Assembly (NCBI RefSeq): GCF_023016265.1
Contig: NZ_CP095412.1
Location: 496,001 to 560,000, forward strand
DNA: 64,000 nucleotides
Direction of reading: 5' to 3'
Source: Blastococcus sp. PRF04-17
GTDB lineage: Bacteria; Actinomycetota; Actinomycetes; Mycobacteriales; Geodermatophilaceae
Position 1 is the stretch's first letter. The number at the start of each line of letters is the position of its first letter. Made by a program: the position numbers and the translations under genes. Under the pieces are notes generated by a model. The model worked only from the letters and a program-made list of their open reading frames with translations. It ran no database searches and was not told the origin of the DNA. Shown here piece by piece: positions 63,365 through 64,000 of the stretch.

Positions 63365-64000
63365 TCACACCGGTCTCCGGGCGTCGTTGCCGACGATCCT
63401 GTTGCGCAGGGTGCCGATGCGCTCGACCTCCACCTCGACCACGTCGCCGGGCTGGAGCAGCCAGGGCGGCGTCCGCCCGTATCCGACACCGGACGGTGTG
63501 CCGGTGGCGAGGAGATCACCGGGGCGCAGCGTGAACGTGTGGGAGATGAGCGAGAGGGTGTCGCCGACGGTGTAGACCATCTGGTCGGTGCGGCCGTCCT
63601 GGACAGTCTCGCCGTTGACGCGGGTGCGCACCCGGAGGCCTTCTCGGAGGTCGCCCACCTGCGACGCCGGGACCATGGGCCCCAGCGGGCCGGAGTTGTC
63701 CCCGTTCTTGCCCAGGATCCACTGGCTGGTGAGCTTCTGGGCCCGTCGCGCGGTGAGGTCGTTGAAGCACGAGTAGCCGACGACGGCAGCCAGTGCCTCG
63801 TCGGGGGTGGCGTCCACCAGTGGGCGGCCGACGTAGGCCACGATCTCGCCCTCCCAGTCGATGCCGTCCTCGTTCGAGGGAACCGGCACCTCCGCGCCGT
63901 GCACGGTCAGGGACTGCGTCCAGCGGGCGAACAGGGTCGGGTGCGGCGGCACGCCCTCCGTCGCGTAGGAGCCCTCCGCTACGTGGGCGAGGTAGTTCAG
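63365..64000 (-). CDS. Fumarylacetoacetate hydrolase family protein (partial)
   Basis: The gene runs off the right edge, open in frame to base 64000; the N-terminus is missing. The 211 visible residues hold VPSNEDGIDWEGEIVAYVGRP (metal-binding glutamates), YSCFNDLTARRAQ and GDLLATGTPSGVGYGRTPP. The family hydrolyses or decarboxylates 2-oxo-dienoates in aromatic pathways. It is probably the first visible gene of the lut transcript. The exact reaction (hydratase, decarboxylase, pyruvate hydrolase) is open. Confidence 0.92.
   Translation of the reverse strand: MNYLAHVAEGSYATEGVPPHPTLFARWTQSLTVHGAEVPVPSNEDGIDWEGEIVAYVGRPLVDATPDEALAAVVGYSCFNDLTARRAQKLTSQWILGKNGDNSGPLGPMVPASQVGDLREGLRVRTRVNGETVQDGRTDQMVYTVGDTLSLISHTFTLRPGDLLATGTPSGVGYGRTPPWLLQPGDVVEVEVERIGTLRNRIVGNDARRPV

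Noticed and set aside
1-64000. Mobile island or prophage
   Set aside because: No integrase, transposase, phage gene or tRNA was seen, and base composition is even throughout.

Overview
The window is about 72-75% GC by eye, with codon use, RBS style and gene families of a high-GC actinobacterium. The mix of DUF5709, DUF5313, a UBP-finger/receiver-reductase/cNMP-kinase block and a DrrAB transporter suggests Geodermatophilaceae (Blastococcus, Modestobacter or Geodermatophilus), but this is inferred from gene content without any database search. No rRNA, tRNA, CRISPR array, insertion sequence or prophage gene is visible.

Layout. (1) 1-10.3 kb: a tightly packed plus-strand catabolic operon built on a three-component Rieske ring-hydroxylating dioxygenase (alpha C-terminus, beta, and later its 3Fe-4S ferredoxin and ferredoxin reductase). 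With it are two unassigned small genes, a DHDPS-fold aldolase, an ornithine-cyclodeaminase-like enzyme, a metal-dependent cyclase, a nitrilase-fold amidase, a two-domain extradiol-type dioxygenase, an aldehyde dehydrogenase and a Rid protein. The ensemble suggests breakdown of a nitrogen-containing aromatic compound; the substrate is unknown. (2) 10.3-22.3 kb: quinone-oxidoreductase-like MDR, MFS exporter, 2-hydroxyacid dehydrogenase, pgi, a frameshifted class II glutamine amidotransferase, two aldehyde dehydrogenases, a 3-oxoacid CoA-transferase pair and a MEDS/ATPase regulator. (3) 22.3-27 kb: UBP zinc finger, DUF5709 remnant, a fused receiver/thioredoxin-reductase-like protein and its likely cNMP-binding histidine kinase. 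(4) 27-32.6 kb: prfC, pdxY, an S41 protease and a sialidase-like protein. (5) 32.7-39.1 kb: a second aromatic/heterocycle cluster in which an IclR regulator and an amidohydrolase diverge from CaiB CoA-transferase, citryl-CoA-lyase-like, MDR and intradiol dioxygenase genes. (6) 39.2-52.3 kb: cold-shock protein, methyltransferases, HxlR regulator, cytosolic subtilisin with a propeptide-like partner, zinc alcohol dehydrogenase, DoxX, diguanylate cyclase, DrrAB transporter and an alpha/beta hydrolase. (7) 52.4-57.1 kb: the phenylacetyl-CoA epoxidase operon paaABCDE with a divergent TetR regulator and a perfect operator. (8) 57.1-64 kb: Mug-type glycosylase, UGT-type glycosyltransferase, MarR/OhrR regulator with two matching operators, lutABC lactate oxidation genes and a fumarylacetoacetate-hydrolase-family gene running off the end.

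Three signals cut across the annotation. First, ten otherwise intact genes carry a single apparent frameshift; nine can be explained by one missing base, often a C/G run of five where six restores the frame. This looks more like residual sequencing or consensus error than biology. Second, a 20-bp hairpin unit occurs four times at two distant sites, always in pairs with 34-bp periodicity. Third, at least nine genes have a TANNNT or CACNNT box ending 6-7 nt before the start codon, the layout of leaderless actinobacterial promoters; it also helps decide several start codons.
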